A stretch of 64,000 nucleotides of DNA from Amycolatopsis alkalitolerans. GTDB lineage: Bacteria > Actinomycetota > Actinomycetes > Mycobacteriales > Pseudonocardiaceae. How positions within the stretch are numbered: position 1 is the first letter of the stretch; each line of letters begins with the position of its first letter. The translations under genes were made by a program, and so were the position numbers. Positions 16,252-25,548 of the stretch are shown in pieces. Below the pieces are notes generated by a model. It saw nothing but the letters and a program-made list of their open reading frames with translations, was not told where the DNA came from and made no database searches. The DNA is taken from contig NZ_VDFW01000003.1 of NCBI RefSeq assembly GCF_006152065.1, positions 124,001-188,000 of the forward strand. The letters run 5' to 3'.

Positions 16252-17074
16252 CGGTTTCCTGCCACCAGGACAGCACCTCCTCGGCCGCGCTCGGCGCGGC
16301 GACGAGCAGGCCGTCCGCGGGAAGCGCGGTGCCCGCGCCCCGGCGGTCGAGCACCGCGGCGCCCGCTTCGATCGCCAGCGCGACCGAGCCCGCGACGTCC
16401 CATTCGTGATAGCTGTGCAGCACCGCGGCCGACGCGTGCCCGAGCGCGACCTGCGCGATCGACAGGGCCGCCGAACCCAGCACGCGGACCCCGGCGTGGG
16501 CCGCGGCCGCCCGTTCGATGAATTCGCCCATCCCCGGCCACGGGCCGCGCCGGGCGAGTTCGGTGCACACGATCGCGCCCTCGCTGATCGCGCGGTCGGC
16601 CAGGCGGACCGGTTTGCCGTTCGCCCGGGCGCCGCGGCCGCGGGCGGCGGCGTAGATCTGGGCGCGGTAAGGATCGGCGATGACGCCGACGACCGGCCCG
16701 GAGGCGTCGACCAGAGCGAGACTGAACGCACACCACGGCACCCCGGCGACGTAGTTCGCGGTGCCGTCGACCGGGTCGACCACCCAGCGGTACGGCGCGT
16801 CCTCGGCGCCGTGGTCCGCGCCGAACTCCTCGCCGACGACGGGAATCCCGGGGAACTCGGCGGTCAGCACCCGGCGCGTATGCCGTTCGAGGATGCGGTC
16901 GGTGTCGGTGACCCAGTCGAACGGGGAGTCCTTGGTGTCGGGGTGCGCGCCCCGGCCCGCAGTCGCGGTGATCACGTCAGTGGCGTCGTTGGCGAGCCGT
17001 CCGGCGACCTCGAGCGCTCGTGACAGCAGGCCCGGTTCGACCGGCTGGGACGGGCGGGCGGATAGGAGGGTCAC
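16235..17074 (-). CDS. Inositol monophosphatase family protein
   Basis: This 279-residue protein carries the metal-binding motifs of the inositol monophosphatase superfamily: VVGEEFG (near 76), DPVDGTANYVAG (near 98-109) and the C-terminal WDVAGSVALAIEAG. These coordinate two or three magnesium ions for phosphate ester hydrolysis. Substrates in the superfamily include inositol phosphate, histidinol phosphate, fructose bisphosphate and PAPS, and the motifs do not separate them. The neighbouring mannosyltransferase gene would fit inositol supply for phosphatidylinositol mannosides. The GTG at 17074 opens the frame. Confidence 0.88.
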   Translation of the reverse strand: MTLLSARPSQPVEPGLLSRALEVAGRLANDATDVITATAGRGAHPDTKDSPFDWVTDTDRILERHTRRVLTAEFPGIPVVGEEFGADHGAEDAPYRWVVDPVDGTANYVAGVPWCAFSLALVDASGPVVGVIADPYRAQIYAAARGRGARANGKPVRLADRAISEGAIVCTELARRGPWPGMGEFIERAAAAHAGVRVLGSAALSIAQVALGHASAAVLHSYHEWDVAGSVALAIEAGAAVLDRRGAGTALPADGLLVAAPSAAEEVLSWWQETASARP

Positions 17075-17228
17075 GCCGGTCTAGTGTGGCCGCACCGAGT
17101 GTCCGGGACGCTACGAAGAGATGAAGTGTCTACTCCGGAAAGACCAGCTTCGAGAAGTTCCGGCACCGTTCGCATGGCGGTTACACGGGCTTCCCCGGAC
17201 GAACCGGGCACCGTGAGATTTTGGCATC

Positions 17229-18350
17229 GTGCGAGTCGCCATCGTCACCGAAAGCTTCCTCCCGCAGGTGAACGGCGTGACCAACTCGGTACTGCGCGTG
17301 CTGGAACACCTGCGTGACCGCGGACACGAGGTGCTCGTGGTCGCCCCCGGGCTGGCCGGTCCCGCCGAGTACCGCGGCGCCCCGGTCGTTCGCATCCCCG
17401 CGGTGGACCTGCCCGTGGTCAACTCGCTGCCGATCGGCCTGCCGACCAGAACCGTGCTGACCGCGCTCGCCGCGTTCCGGCCCGACGTCGTCCACCTGGC
17501 TTCGCCGTTCGTGGTCGGCGCCCGCGGGCTGGCCGCGGCGCGGCGCCTGCGGGTGCCCACGGTCGCGGTGTACCAGACGGATATCGCCGGCTTCGCCACC
17601 GCGTACGGCCTCGGCCTCGGTGCCCGTGCCGCCTGGCGATGGGTGCGGCGGCTGCACTGCAAGGCCGACCGGACACTGGCGCCGTCGACGGACTCGGTGC
17701 ACAACCTTCGCGAACACGGCATACCGCGGGTGTACAAGTGGGGCCGGGGCGTGGATGTCGAGCGGTTCTCGCCGGCGCACGCCGATCCGGCTTTGCGAGC
17801 CGAACTCGCGCCGAACGGCGAACTGCTCGTCGGGTTCGTCGGCCGGCTCGCCCCGGAGAAGGAGGTCGATCGCCTGGTGGCGCTCGGTGGCCTCGACGGC
17901 GTCCGCGTCGTCGTGGTCGGCGACGGGCCCGAGCTCGACCTGCTGCGCGAGCGCATCCCCGGCGCGGCGTTCCTCGGCGCGCGGTACGGCCAGGAGCTTT
18001 CCGAGGCGTACGCGAGCCTCGACGTGTTCGTCCACACCGGACCGTACGAGACGTTCTGCCAGGCGGTACAGGAGGCGATGGCCTCCGGCCTGCCGGTGCT
18101 GGCGCCCGATGCCGGCGGTCCGAAGGATCTCGTGCTGCCCGGCCGCACCGGATACCTGCTGCCCGCCGACCGGGACGCCTTCGAGCGGGAACTTCTCGCC
18201 AGGGTGAACGACCTGCGTGACCCCGCGCTGCGGGCGCGGCTGGGGCAGAAGGCCCGCAAGGTCGTGCTCGGCCGGACCTGGCCCGCGGTGTGCGCGGAAC
18301 TGGTCGGGCACTACGAAGCCGTCACCGGCAGCGTCGCACGCGCGGCGTGA
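17229..18350 (+). CDS. mgtA: GDP-mannose-dependent alpha-mannosyltransferase (MgtA-like, GT4)
   Basis: This 373-residue glycosyltransferase of family GT4 has the N-terminal acceptor domain beginning [20 protein letters not shown]. The C-terminal donor domain includes [16 protein letters not shown] and the EX7E catalytic segment [20 protein letters not shown]. It matches MgtA/PimB-prime-type enzymes that add mannose to glucuronosyl or inositol lipids of the actinobacterial envelope. The gene lies after menD and before menG as in mycobacteria. The exact acceptor cannot be read from sequence. The GTG at 17229 lacks a clear ribosome site. Confidence 0.87.
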   Translation: MRVAIVTESFLPQVNGVTNSVLRVLEHLRDRGHEVLVVAPGLAGPAEYRGAPVVRIPAVDLPVVNSLPIGLPTRTVLTALAAFRPDVVHLASPFVVGARGLAAARRLRVPTVAVYQTDIAGFATAYGLGLGARAAWRWVRRLHCKADRTLAPSTDSVHNLREHGIPRVYKWGRGVDVERFSPAHADPALRAELAPNGELLVGFVGRLAPEKEVDRLVALGGLDGVRVVVVGDGPELDLLRERIPGAAFLGARYGQELSEAYASLDVFVHTGPYETFCQAVQEAMASGLPVLAPDAGGPKDLVLPGRTGYLLPADRDAFERELLARVNDLRDPALRARLGQKARKVVLGRTWPAVCAELVGHYEAVTGSVARAA

Positions 18351-18353
18351 GCG

Positions 18354-19505
18354 ATGCACATAGTCCAGCTCGCGAACTTCTACGGGCCGCGGTCGGGCGG
18401 GCTGCGGACCGCGCTGCACCATCTCGGCGCGGGCTATGTCGCGAGCGGTCACGAGGTGACGCTGGTCGTGCCCGGCAGCGCTTACCAGGACGAGTGGCTG
18501 CCGACCGGCGTGCGGCGGTTCTCCCTGCCCGCGCCCAGGATTCCCGGGACCGGGGGTTACCGCGCGGTCGATCCGTACCGCGTGCGGGCGCTGCTGCGGC
18601 AGCTGCGGCCCGACCGGCTGGAGGTGTCCGACCGGCTGACCCTGCGCGGCATGGGCGTCTGGGCCAGGCGGCACGACGTGCCGAGTGTGGTGATCTCGCA
18701 CGAGCGGCTCGACCGCCTGCTGGAGCAGGTCCTCATGCCGAAACCGGTGGCGCGCCGGGTCGCGGACGTGGCGAACCGGCGGATGGCCGGCAGCTACGAC
18801 AAGGTGGTCTGTACCACGGCGTTCGCCCGTGAGGAGTTCGACCGGATCGGGGTGCCGAACGTGCAGCGGGTCCCGCTCGGGGTCGACCTCGCCGCGTTCG
18901 CGCCCGGTATGCGGGACACGTCCTGGCGGGCCGAACTCGCCGGCGGCGCCGACGCCCTGATAGTCCACTGTGGACGACTTTCGCCGGAGAAACATGTCGA
19001 GCGCAGCGTCGATACGGTCGCGGAGCTGACCGAGGCGGGAGACCGGGTGCGCCTGGTGATCGCGGGCGACGGCCCGCGGCGCCGCGCACTGGAAAGACGG
19101 GCGCGAGGGCTCCCGGTCACCTTTCTCGGTTTCGTGTCCAGCCGCGCCGAGGTGGCCCGGCTGCTCGCGAGCGCCGACGTCTCGCTCGCGCCCGGGCCGC
19201 ACGAGACGTTCGGCCTCGCCGCGCTGGAAGCGCTGGCCTCCGGTACCCCGGTCGTGGTGTCGCAGTCCTCGGCGCTGCGGGAGATCGTCCGGCCGGGCTG
19301 CGGAGCCGCGGTGCCGGACCTGCCGGTCGCCTTCGCGAGCGCGGTGACCGGGCTGCTGGAAAGCCCGGAAGACGCACGCCGGGCGGCCGCGCGCGCCCGC
19401 GCGGAGGAGTTCACCTGGCCGGACTCCGTGCGCGGAATGCTGTCGGTCATGCCTGCCGGCCCTTCACCCACCGCCGCCCTCAACCGAGGCGCCGCGCGCC
19501 GCTGA
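18354..19505 (+). CDS. GT4 family glycosyltransferase, second of a tandem pair
   Basis: This 383-residue protein begins [20 protein letters not shown], a GT4 acceptor-domain start. It contains the donor-domain segments [14 protein letters not shown] and the EX7E motif in [21 protein letters not shown]. It starts three bases after the mgtA-like gene and is probably co-transcribed. The pair suggests two successive sugar transfers to one envelope lipid. The C-terminal tail (from about residue 365) is proline/alanine-rich, lies inside a DNA element repeated elsewhere in the window and is not part of the fold. Donor and acceptor are unknown. Confidence 0.85.
   Translation: MHIVQLANFYGPRSGGLRTALHHLGAGYVASGHEVTLVVPGSAYQDEWLPTGVRRFSLPAPRIPGTGGYRAVDPYRVRALLRQLRPDRLEVSDRLTLRGMGVWARRHDVPSVVISHERLDRLLEQVLMPKPVARRVADVANRRMAGSYDKVVCTTAFAREEFDRIGVPNVQRVPLGVDLAAFAPGMRDTSWRAELAGGADALIVHCGRLSPEKHVERSVDTVAELTEAGDRVRLVIAGDGPRRRALERRARGLPVTFLGFVSSRAEVARLLASADVSLAPGPHETFGLAALEALASGTPVVVSQSSALREIVRPGCGAAVPDLPVAFASAVTGLLESPEDARRAAARARAEEFTWPDSVRGMLSVMPAGPSPTAALNRGAARR
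19456..19502 (+). repeat. GC-rich repeat element, copy A (before menG)
   Basis: This copy shares an exact 18-base stretch (CCCACCGCCGCCCTCAAC) with copy C and a similar GC-rich 3' half with copies B and C. It covers the end of the glycosyltransferase gene and stops just before the menG promoter box. Confidence 0.55.
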
Positions 19506-19506
19506 T

Positions 19507-19512
19507 TAGATT
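19507..19512 (+). promoter_or_regulatory. Candidate -10 box, leaderless promoter of menG
   Basis: TAGATT ends 7 bases before the ATG at 19520, directly after repeat copy A. Confidence 0.4.
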
Positions 19513-19519
19513 CATGCTC

Positions 19520-20245
19520 ATGCCCCGAGCGAACCTCGACAAGGACCCGCACGAGGTCGCCGCCATGTTCGACGGCGCCGCGGGCGGGTACGACCGCGCG
19601 AACTCGGTCATGACCTTCGGCTTCGACCGCCGCTGGCGGACCACCACCGCGCACGCCCTCGACGCCAGGCCCGGAGAGAAGGTGCTCGACCTCGCCGCCG
19701 GCACGGGCGTCTCCACCGCCGAGTACGCCCGCGGCGGCGCGTGGTGCCTCGCCGCCGACTTCTCGATCGGCATGCTCACGAGCGGCAAGCACCGCGGCGT
19801 GCCGATGGTCGCCGCCGACGCGCTGCACCTGCCCTTCGCCGACGACAGCTTCGACGCCGCGACCATCAGCTTCGGCATCCGCAACTTCGTCGACACGAAG
19901 GCCGCGCTCGTCGAGATCGCGCGGGTGGTCAAGCCCGGCGGGCGGCTGGTGATCTGCGAGGCGTCGACCCCGCCGTTCGGCCCGATCCGCTTCGTGTACC
20001 GCAGGTTCCTGCTGCGCGCGATGACCCTGCTCGGCCGCTTCACCTCCAGCAACCCGGAGGCGTACTCCTACCTCGCCGAGTCGATGGCCGCCTGGCCGGA
20101 CCAGCGCACCCTCGCCGAGACGATCGCCGCCGCGGGCTGGACCAACGTGGAGTGGTTGAACCTCACCTTCGGCGTCGTCGCCATCCACCGCGCGAAAAAG
20201 CCCCCCGTAGCGCCGGCCCCTCACCCGACCACCACCCCTCAATGA
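19520..20245 (+). CDS. menG: Demethylmenaquinone methyltransferase
   Basis: This 241-residue class I SAM methyltransferase of the UbiE/MenG family begins [20 protein letters not shown]. The SAM-binding motif is [15 protein letters not shown], the acidic motif II region is [20 protein letters not shown], and the conserved FGIRNF follows. It methylates demethylmenaquinone, the last core step. The ATG at 19520 is preferred over 19514 because homology begins there and a TAGATT box sits 7 bases upstream. The last dozen residues ([14 protein letters not shown]) lie in repeat copy B and are probably not functional. Confidence 0.94.
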   Translation: MPRANLDKDPHEVAAMFDGAAGGYDRANSVMTFGFDRRWRTTTAHALDARPGEKVLDLAAGTGVSTAEYARGGAWCLAADFSIGMLTSGKHRGVPMVAADALHLPFADDSFDAATISFGIRNFVDTKAALVEIARVVKPGGRLVICEASTPPFGPIRFVYRRFLLRAMTLLGRFTSSNPEAYSYLAESMAAWPDQRTLAETIAAAGWTNVEWLNLTFGVVAIHRAKKPPVAPAPHPTTTPQ

Positions 20246-20260
20246 CGCGCTGCGCGCGGC
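20213..20260 (+). repeat. GC-rich repeat element, copy B (before menJ)
   Basis: This copy shares an exact 17-base stretch (GACGCGCTGCGCGCGGC) with copy C. It spans the menG stop and ends one base before the menJ promoter box. The CGCGC-TGC-GCGCG core can form a short hairpin. Confidence 0.6.
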
Positions 20261-20266
20261 TAGTCT
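20261..20266 (+). promoter_or_regulatory. Candidate -10 box, leaderless promoter of menJ
   Basis: TAGTCT ends 7 bases before the ATG at 20274, immediately after repeat copy B. No ribosome site is present. Confidence 0.4.
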
Positions 20267-20273
20267 TGCCCAC

Positions 20274-21545
20274 ATGACCCAAGACGCCCAGGTAATCGTC
20301 GTCGGCGCCGGCCCGGCCGGATCCACCGTCGCCACCTACCTGGCGCGCGCCGGGATCGACGTGCTCGTGCTGGAGAAGACGACGTTCCCGCGCGAGAAGG
20401 TGTGCGGCGACGGCCTGACCCCGCGCGGCGTCAAGCAGTTGATCGACCTGGGCGTCGATACCAGCCAGGAGGCGGGCTGGGTGCACAGCCGCGGCCTGCG
20501 CATCCTCACCGGCGACCTGACCCTCGAACTCGACTGGCCGGATCTGACGAGCTATCCGCCGTACGGGGTTTCGCGCACCCGCCACGATTTCGACGATCTG
20601 CTGGCGAAGCTCGCGGTCAAGGCCGGGGCCCGCCTGCGGGAGCGCACCACGGTGACCGGCGCGATCACCGACGAGCGCACCGGCCGCGTGGTCGGCGTCG
20701 AAGCGAAGACCGGCCCGGACAAGACGCCGGTCAGCTACCGCGCGCCGCTCGTGCTGGCGTGCGACGGGGTGTCCGCGCGGCTCGCCAGGTCGGTCGGTAT
20801 CGAGACGGACGCCCGGCGGCCGATGGGCGTGGCGGTTCGCCGCTACTACAAGAGCCCCCGGCACGACGACCCGTTCATCGAGGGCCACCTCGAACTGTGG
20901 GACCGAAGCGATCCGCGGAACCCGAAGCTGCTGCCCGGCTACGGCTGGGCGTTCCCGCTCGGCGACGGCACGGTCAACGTCGGGCTCGGCATGCTGTCGA
21001 CCACGAAAGCCTTCCGCAACACCGACTATCGCGCGCTGATGCGGTCCTGGCTCGATTCGACCCCGGAGGAATGGGGCTACCGCGAGGAGAACGCGGTCGG
21101 CCGGATCGGCGGGGCGGGCCTGCCGATGGGCTTCAACCGCACCCCACACTACCGCGACGGCCTGCTGCTGCTCGGCGACGCCGGTGGCATGGTGAGCCCG
21201 TTCAACGGCGAGGGCGTCTCCGCCGCCATGGAGTCCGCGCAACTGGCCGCGGAGTGCGTGGTGCAGGCGCTCGCCCGGCCCGAAGGCCCGTCCCGCGAAC
21301 GGGCGCTGCACGGTTACCCCCTTGCGTTGCGTGAGCTCATGGGCGGCTACTACCGGCTCGGCAATCTCTTCGCGAAGGCCATCGGCCGTCCGCTGGTCAT
21401 GCGGGTCGCGACGAAGTACGGGCTGCGCGTCAACCCGCTGATCCCGCTCATCTACAAGGGCCTTTCCGGCTGCTACGACGCCAAGGCCGGGGACGCGGTG
21501 GACCGGATGATCTCGCTCGCGGCGAGGCTTACGCCAAGCGCGTGA
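20274..21545 (+). CDS. menJ: Menaquinone/geranylgeranyl reductase (MenJ-type flavoprotein)
   Basis: This 423-residue flavoprotein starts with the FAD-binding Rossmann motif VVGAGPAGSTVATYLA (GXGXXG). The KVCGDGLTPRG segment typical of geranylgeranyl reductases follows, and the second FAD site is LLGDAGGMVSPFNGEGVS near residue 300. In mycobacteria the homologue saturates one double bond of the menaquinone side chain, making MK-9(II-H2). Placement right after menG supports that role here. Reduction of other polyprenyl chains is an alternative. No membrane helix is required for this family, which associates with the membrane surface. Confidence 0.92.
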   Translation: MTQDAQVIVVGAGPAGSTVATYLARAGIDVLVLEKTTFPREKVCGDGLTPRGVKQLIDLGVDTSQEAGWVHSRGLRILTGDLTLELDWPDLTSYPPYGVSRTRHDFDDLLAKLAVKAGARLRERTTVTGAITDERTGRVVGVEAKTGPDKTPVSYRAPLVLACDGVSARLARSVGIETDARRPMGVAVRRYYKSPRHDDPFIEGHLELWDRSDPRNPKLLPGYGWAFPLGDGTVNVGLGMLSTTKAFRNTDYRALMRSWLDSTPEEWGYREENAVGRIGGAGLPMGFNRTPHYRDGLLLLGDAGGMVSPFNGEGVSAAMESAQLAAECVVQALARPEGPSRERALHGYPLALRELMGGYYRLGNLFAKAIGRPLVMRVATKYGLRVNPLIPLIYKGLSGCYDAKAGDAVDRMISLAARLTPSA

Positions 21546-21671
21546 GTCGGCCGGGTGGGTATCGCGTGTGCTCTGTCACATTGACTCTCCGTGAAAACGG
21601 GCGGCGCGGACGATCTTGGTCGGTTTGTCCCAGGTCTAGGGCCTGAGGTCACTTTCGGGGCCTGCCGCAGG

Positions 21672-21690
21672 TTAGGTTTGCCTTAAACTA
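21672..21690. promoter_or_regulatory. Possible IdeR/DtxR-like iron box upstream of nuo
   Basis: TTAGGTTTGCCTTAAACTA matches about 13 of 19 positions of the DtxR/IdeR consensus, with a perfect left half and a poor right half. It lies just upstream of the predicted nuo -35. Confidence 0.3.
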
Positions 21691-21698
21691 AGGACCCC

Positions 21699-21728
21699 GC
21701 GACAACGCTGTGAAGCACGTCCTACACT
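21699..21728 (+). promoter_or_regulatory. Candidate nuo operon promoter
   Basis: GCGACA (21699-21704) and TACACT (21723-21728) are spaced by 18 bases, giving a predicted start near 21735. The first operator begins at about +5, so a bound repressor would block RNA polymerase. Confidence 0.45.
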
Positions 21729-21739
21729 GCCCCCATGCT

Positions 21740-21757
21740 TTGTGAACCCGTTCACAA
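21740..21757. promoter_or_regulatory. Rex-type (or CRP-type) operator 1
   Basis: TTGTGAACCCGTTCACAA is a perfect inverted repeat with 8-base arms. It matches the Rex consensus TTGTGAA-N4-TTCACAA and also the CRP pattern TGTGA-N6-TCACA. It lies between the nuo promoter and nuoA. Confidence 0.7.
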
Positions 21758-21772
21758 CTTCGTCGAAAAGGC

Positions 21773-21790
21773 TTGTGAACATTTTCACAA
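21773..21790. promoter_or_regulatory. Rex-type (or CRP-type) operator 2
   Basis: TTGTGAACATTTTCACAA is a second inverted repeat with 7-base arms. Its centre is 33 bp from operator 1, about three helical turns, so two dimers could bind the same face of the DNA. Confidence 0.7.
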
Positions 21791-21821
21791 TCACCGCGAC
21801 GGTGCGGAAGGGGTGTGACAC

Positions 21822-22214
21822 GTGGTGTTAGCGCAGGGCGCGTCCGCGAGCCCGGCGATGTACGTACCGCTGGTCATCTTGTTCGTGCTGGCAGCCGCGT
21901 TCGCGGTGCTCTCGGTGCTGCTGGGCCCGCTGGTCGGTCCGAGCCGGTACAACAAGGCGAAACTGCGGGCCTACGAGTGCGGGATAGAGCCCTCGCCGCA
22001 GCCGCTGGTGGGTGGGGGCCGGATGCCGGTGGCCTACTACATCACCGCGATGCTGTTCATCCTGTTCGACATCGAGATGGTCTTCCTCTACCCGTTCGCG
22101 GTGAACGCGGACGCGCTCGGCCTGTTCGGGCTGGTGGAGATCGTGCTGTTCATCGTCACGGTCGGCTTCGCCTACGCGTATGTGTGGCGGCGCGGCGGGC
22201 TGGATTGGAACTGA
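21822..22214 (+). CDS. nuoA: NADH-quinone oxidoreductase subunit A
   Basis: This 130-residue membrane subunit opens the 14-gene complex I operon. It has three transmembrane helices and the conserved loop [15 protein letters not shown] with its cysteine, followed by [14 protein letters not shown], the NuoA signature at the quinone-channel entrance. GTG at 21822 has a GGAAGGGG ribosome site at 8 bases; an adjacent GTG at 21825 is equivalent. The promoter and both paired operators lie in the 276-base gap upstream. Confidence 0.95.
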   Translation: MVLAQGASASPAMYVPLVILFVLAAAFAVLSVLLGPLVGPSRYNKAKLRAYECGIEPSPQPLVGGGRMPVAYYITAMLFILFDIEMVFLYPFAVNADALGLFGLVEIVLFIVTVGFAYAYVWRRGGLDWN

Positions 22215-22215
22215 A

Positions 22216-22758
22216 ATGGGCCTCGAAGAGAAGCTCCCCAACGGGATTCTGCTGGCGAGTCTCGAGGGCCTGGTCAACTGGGCCCGCAAGAACTCCTTGT
22301 GGCCGGCCACTTTCGGGCTGGCCTGCTGCGCGATCGAGATGATGACCACCGGCGGCTCCCGGTACGACATCGCGCGGTTCGGGATGGAGCGGTTCTCGGC
22401 GACCCCGCGCCAGGCGGATCTGATGATCGTCGCGGGCCGGGTCACCCAGAAGATGGCGCCGGTGCTGCGGCAGATCTACGACCAGATGGCGGAACCGCGC
22501 TGGGTGCTCGCGATGGGGGTGTGCGCCTCCTCGGGCGGCATGTTCAACAACTACGCGGTGGTGCAGGGCGTCGACCACATCGTGCCGGTCGACATGTACC
22601 TGCCCGGGTGCCCGCCGCGGCCGGAGATGCTGCTCGACGCGATCCTCAAGCTGCACGCCAAGATCCAGGACGAGCCGATGGGCCCGCGCCGCGCCGCGCT
22701 CAAGGCGGGGCAGCGCACCGAACTCGTGCCCTCGTCGATCAAATACGCGAAGGACTGA
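22216..22758 (+). CDS. nuoB: NADH-quinone oxidoreductase subunit B
   Basis: This 180-residue hydrophilic subunit carries the N2 [4Fe-4S] cluster that passes electrons to quinone. Its ligands are visible as the adjacent cysteines in [11 protein letters not shown], a cysteine in [14 protein letters not shown] and one in [10 protein letters not shown]. These are the four cysteines of the family, complete and in order. The ATG at 22216 begins one base after the nuoA stop, and the open frame upstream of it is not homologous. The start follows the family pattern [12 protein letters not shown]. Confidence 0.96.
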   Translation: MGLEEKLPNGILLASLEGLVNWARKNSLWPATFGLACCAIEMMTTGGSRYDIARFGMERFSATPRQADLMIVAGRVTQKMAPVLRQIYDQMAEPRWVLAMGVCASSGGMFNNYAVVQGVDHIVPVDMYLPGCPPRPEMLLDAILKLHAKIQDEPMGPRRAALKAGQRTELVPSSIKYAKD

Positions 22759-22763
22759 GCCGC

Positions 22764-23516
22764 GTGCCTGAAGAGATGCCAGAGACGGGCGGCGAGCACT
22801 CCAGCGCCGAGCGCGCCGAGACCGGCCTCGAACCGAGCGGCGTGCGCCCGGCACAGCCGGTGGTGGCCGGGCACGCGCGCCGGGGCATGTTCGGTGTGCA
22901 TGACGCCGGTGACACCACCGGCTACGGCGGAGTACGGCTGCCGGCGTACACCCCGCCCCCGGCGGAACGCCCATACGGCGGCTGGTTCGACGAGTTCGCC
23001 GACCAGTTCTTCGCCGCGCTGGCCGAAAACGACGTGCCGGCCGAGGCGGTGCACCAGATCACGGTCGACCGCGACGAGATCACGCTGTACCTCGACCGGC
23101 GGTATCTGGCACAGGCCTGCCGGATCCTGCGCGACGACGCCGGGCTGCGGTTCGAGCTGTGCAGTTCGGTGTCCGGAGTGGACTACGGGCCGGACGTGCC
23201 GCAGCGACTGCATTCGGTGTACCACCTGACATCGATGACGTACCGGCGGCGGATCCGGCTCGAGGTCACGCTCGAGATCGAGGATCCGCACGTGCCGTCG
23301 GTGGTCGAGGTGTACCCGACCGCCGACTGGCAGGAGCGCGAGGCCTACGACATGTTCGGCATCGTCTACGACGGCCACCCCGCGCTCACCCGCATCCTCA
23401 TGCCCGACGACTGGGACGGGTTCCCGCAGCGCAAGGACTACCCGCTCGGCGGGATTCCGGTGGAGTACAAGGGCGCGGAGATCCCGCCGCCCGATCAGCG
23501 GAGGTCGTACTCATGA
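22764..23516 (+). CDS. nuoC: NADH-quinone oxidoreductase subunit C
   Basis: This 250-residue subunit of the peripheral arm contains the 30-kDa family core. The signature [20 protein letters not shown] and the terminal [16 protein letters not shown] contact NuoD. An N-terminal extension of about 70 residues, acidic then Pro-rich ([24 protein letters not shown]), is usual in actinobacteria. NuoC and NuoD are separate here, unlike the fused form in some proteobacteria. GTG at 22764 follows the nuoB stop by five bases. The stop overlaps nuoD (ATGA). Confidence 0.95.
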   Translation: MPEEMPETGGEHSSAERAETGLEPSGVRPAQPVVAGHARRGMFGVHDAGDTTGYGGVRLPAYTPPPAERPYGGWFDEFADQFFAALAENDVPAEAVHQITVDRDEITLYLDRRYLAQACRILRDDAGLRFELCSSVSGVDYGPDVPQRLHSVYHLTSMTYRRRIRLEVTLEIEDPHVPSVVEVYPTADWQEREAYDMFGIVYDGHPALTRILMPDDWDGFPQRKDYPLGGIPVEYKGAEIPPPDQRRSYS

Positions 23517-24826
23517 CTACCGAATACGCGGAATCGCGTGACACCACCGAAGGCCGCGTGTACAACGTCAGCGGTGGCGACTGGGACGAGGTCCTCGACG
23601 ATGCGACTCACGACGAGCGCATGGTCATCAACATGGGCCCGCAGCACCCGTCGACGCACGGTGTGCTCCGCCTCGTGCTGGAACTCGAGGGCGAGACGGT
23701 GACCCAGCTGCGGTCGGTCATCGGGTACCTGCACACCGGGATCGAGAAGAACGCCGAGTACCGCACGTGGACCCAGGGCGTCACGTTCGTGACCCGCATG
23801 GACTACCTGTCCCCGCTGTTCAACGAGCTGGGCTACTGCCTCGCGGTGGAGAAGCTGCTGGGCGTCGAGGTGCCGAAGCGGGCCCAGCTGATTCGCGTGC
23901 TGCTGTGCGAGATCAACCGCATCGGCTCACATCTGGTGTACATCGCGACCGGCGGCATGGAACTGGGCGCGATCACGGCGATGACGCTCGGCTTCCGCGA
24001 GCGCGAAGAGGTCCTGCACCTGCTGGAGTTCCTGACCGGCCTGCGGATGAACCACGCGTTCATCCGGCCGGGCGGCATCGCGCAGGACCTGCCGGCCGAC
24101 GCGCACGAGAAGATCAGCCAGTTCATCAAGGTGATGGACAAGCGGCTTCCCTTGTACGACAAGCTGTTCACCGGTCAGCCGATCTGGCGCAACCGGCTCA
24201 AGGGGGTCGGCTACCTGCCGGTGGACGCGTGCCTCGCCCTCGGCGTGACCGGACCGGTGCTGCGCTCGGCCGGCCTGCCCTGGGATCTGCGGAAGGTCGA
24301 GCCGTACTCCTCCTACGACGAGTTCGAGTTCGACGTGCCCACCTCGAACGAAGCGGACTGCTGGGCGCGGTACCTGTGCCGCGTCGAGGAGATGCACCAG
24401 TCGCTGCGGATCATCAAGCAGGTGCTCAAGCGGCTCGACGAGCCGGGCCCGGTGATGGTCGAGGACAAGAAGATCGCGTGGCCGGCGCAGCTGTCGATCT
24501 CCAGCGACGGGATGGGCAACTCGCTCGAGCACGTCAAGAAGATCATGGGCCAGTCGATGGAATCGCTGATCCACCACTTCAAGCTGGTGACCGAGGGGTT
24601 CAAGGTGCCGCCGGGCCAGGTGTACGCGCCGGTCGAGTCGCCGCGCGGTGAGCTGGGCTTCCACGTGGTGTCGGACGGCGGCACGAGGCCGATGCGGGTG
24701 CACGTGCGGGAGCCGAGTTTCGTGAACCTGCAGTCGATGCCCGCGATGTCCGAGGGCGGGCTGGTGGCCGACGTGATCGCCGCCGTCGCCTCGATCGACC
24801 CCGTGATGGGGGGAGTGGACCGCTGA
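23513..24826 (+). CDS. nuoD: NADH-quinone oxidoreductase subunit D
   Basis: This 437-residue 49-kDa subunit forms the quinone pocket with NuoB. It contains the signature [15 protein letters not shown] with the quinone-binding histidine and the [17 protein letters not shown] segment. The C-terminal [15 protein letters not shown] and the conserved arginine-rich end match the family. A stretch of about 35 acidic residues precedes the core. The ATG overlaps the nuoC stop and the stop overlaps nuoE (TGATG), so expression is tightly coupled. Confidence 0.96.
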   Translation: MTTEYAESRDTTEGRVYNVSGGDWDEVLDDATHDERMVINMGPQHPSTHGVLRLVLELEGETVTQLRSVIGYLHTGIEKNAEYRTWTQGVTFVTRMDYLSPLFNELGYCLAVEKLLGVEVPKRAQLIRVLLCEINRIGSHLVYIATGGMELGAITAMTLGFREREEVLHLLEFLTGLRMNHAFIRPGGIAQDLPADAHEKISQFIKVMDKRLPLYDKLFTGQPIWRNRLKGVGYLPVDACLALGVTGPVLRSAGLPWDLRKVEPYSSYDEFEFDVPTSNEADCWARYLCRVEEMHQSLRIIKQVLKRLDEPGPVMVEDKKIAWPAQLSISSDGMGNSLEHVKKIMGQSMESLIHHFKLVTEGFKVPPGQVYAPVESPRGELGFHVVSDGGTRPMRVHVREPSFVNLQSMPAMSEGGLVADVIAAVASIDPVMGGVDR

Positions 24827-25548
24827 TGACACAGCGTACAGAGCCGCTGTTCGACGCCGATACCGTCGCGAAGGCGCAGGACCTGATCGGCCGGTACCCG
24901 CAGTCGCGCTCGGCGCTGCTGCCGATGCTGCATCTCGTGCAGTCGGTGCAGGGGCACGTGAGCCAGGAGGGCATCGACTTCTGCGCCCGGCAGCTCGATC
25001 TGTCCGAGGCCGAGGTCAGCGCGGTCGTCACGTTCTACACCATGTACAAGCGGCGGCCGTGCGGTGAACACCTGGTGAGCGTCTGCACGAACACATTGTG
25101 CGCGGCGCTCGGCGGGGATGCGATCTACCAGCAGCTGAGCGAGTATCTCGGGGTGGGTCACGAGGAGACCGCCGGTGAGCCCGGCGAGCCAGGTTCGGTC
25201 ATGCTCGAGCACGCCGAATGCCTCGCCGCCTGCGACCTCGCGCCGGTGCTCCAGGTCAACTACGAGTACTACGACAAGCAGACGCCCGAGTCGGCACTCG
25301 AACTGGTGAAGGCCCTGCAGAGCGGCGAAAAGCCCGCGCCGTCGCGGGGCGCGCCGCTGACCGACTTCAAAGGTGTGGAACTCCAGCTCGCGGGGTTCTT
25401 CCCGGAGGACGAACAGACGCTCCGGTCCCAAGTGGACGGTCCGTCGCAGGCAGTGGAAACGCTGCAGGGCGCGAAGATGGCCGCGGACCGCGGCTGGACC
25501 GCGCCGGTGATGGAGGACGTTCCGCTGCCGGAGGTGGAGGCGAAATGA
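24826..25548 (+). CDS. nuoE: NADH-quinone oxidoreductase subunit E
   Basis: This 240-residue subunit of the NADH-input module holds the N1a [2Fe-2S] cluster. Ligands appear as the cysteines in SVCTNTLCAAL and in AECLAACDLAP, the thioredoxin-like family pattern. The first 165 residues are the conserved 24-kDa core. A C-terminal extension of about 70 residues (after LVKALQSGEKPAPS) is seen in actinobacterial NuoE and has no known cluster. The stop overlaps a short ORF that runs into nuoF. Confidence 0.94.
   Translation: MTQRTEPLFDADTVAKAQDLIGRYPQSRSALLPMLHLVQSVQGHVSQEGIDFCARQLDLSEAEVSAVVTFYTMYKRRPCGEHLVSVCTNTLCAALGGDAIYQQLSEYLGVGHEETAGEPGEPGSVMLEHAECLAACDLAPVLQVNYEYYDKQTPESALELVKALQSGEKPAPSRGAPLTDFKGVELQLAGFFPEDEQTLRSQVDGPSQAVETLQGAKMAADRGWTAPVMEDVPLPEVEAK

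Noticed and set aside
21581-21609. TTGACT after menJ as a possible additional nuo promoter
   Set aside because: No -10-like hexamer lies 16-19 bases downstream.
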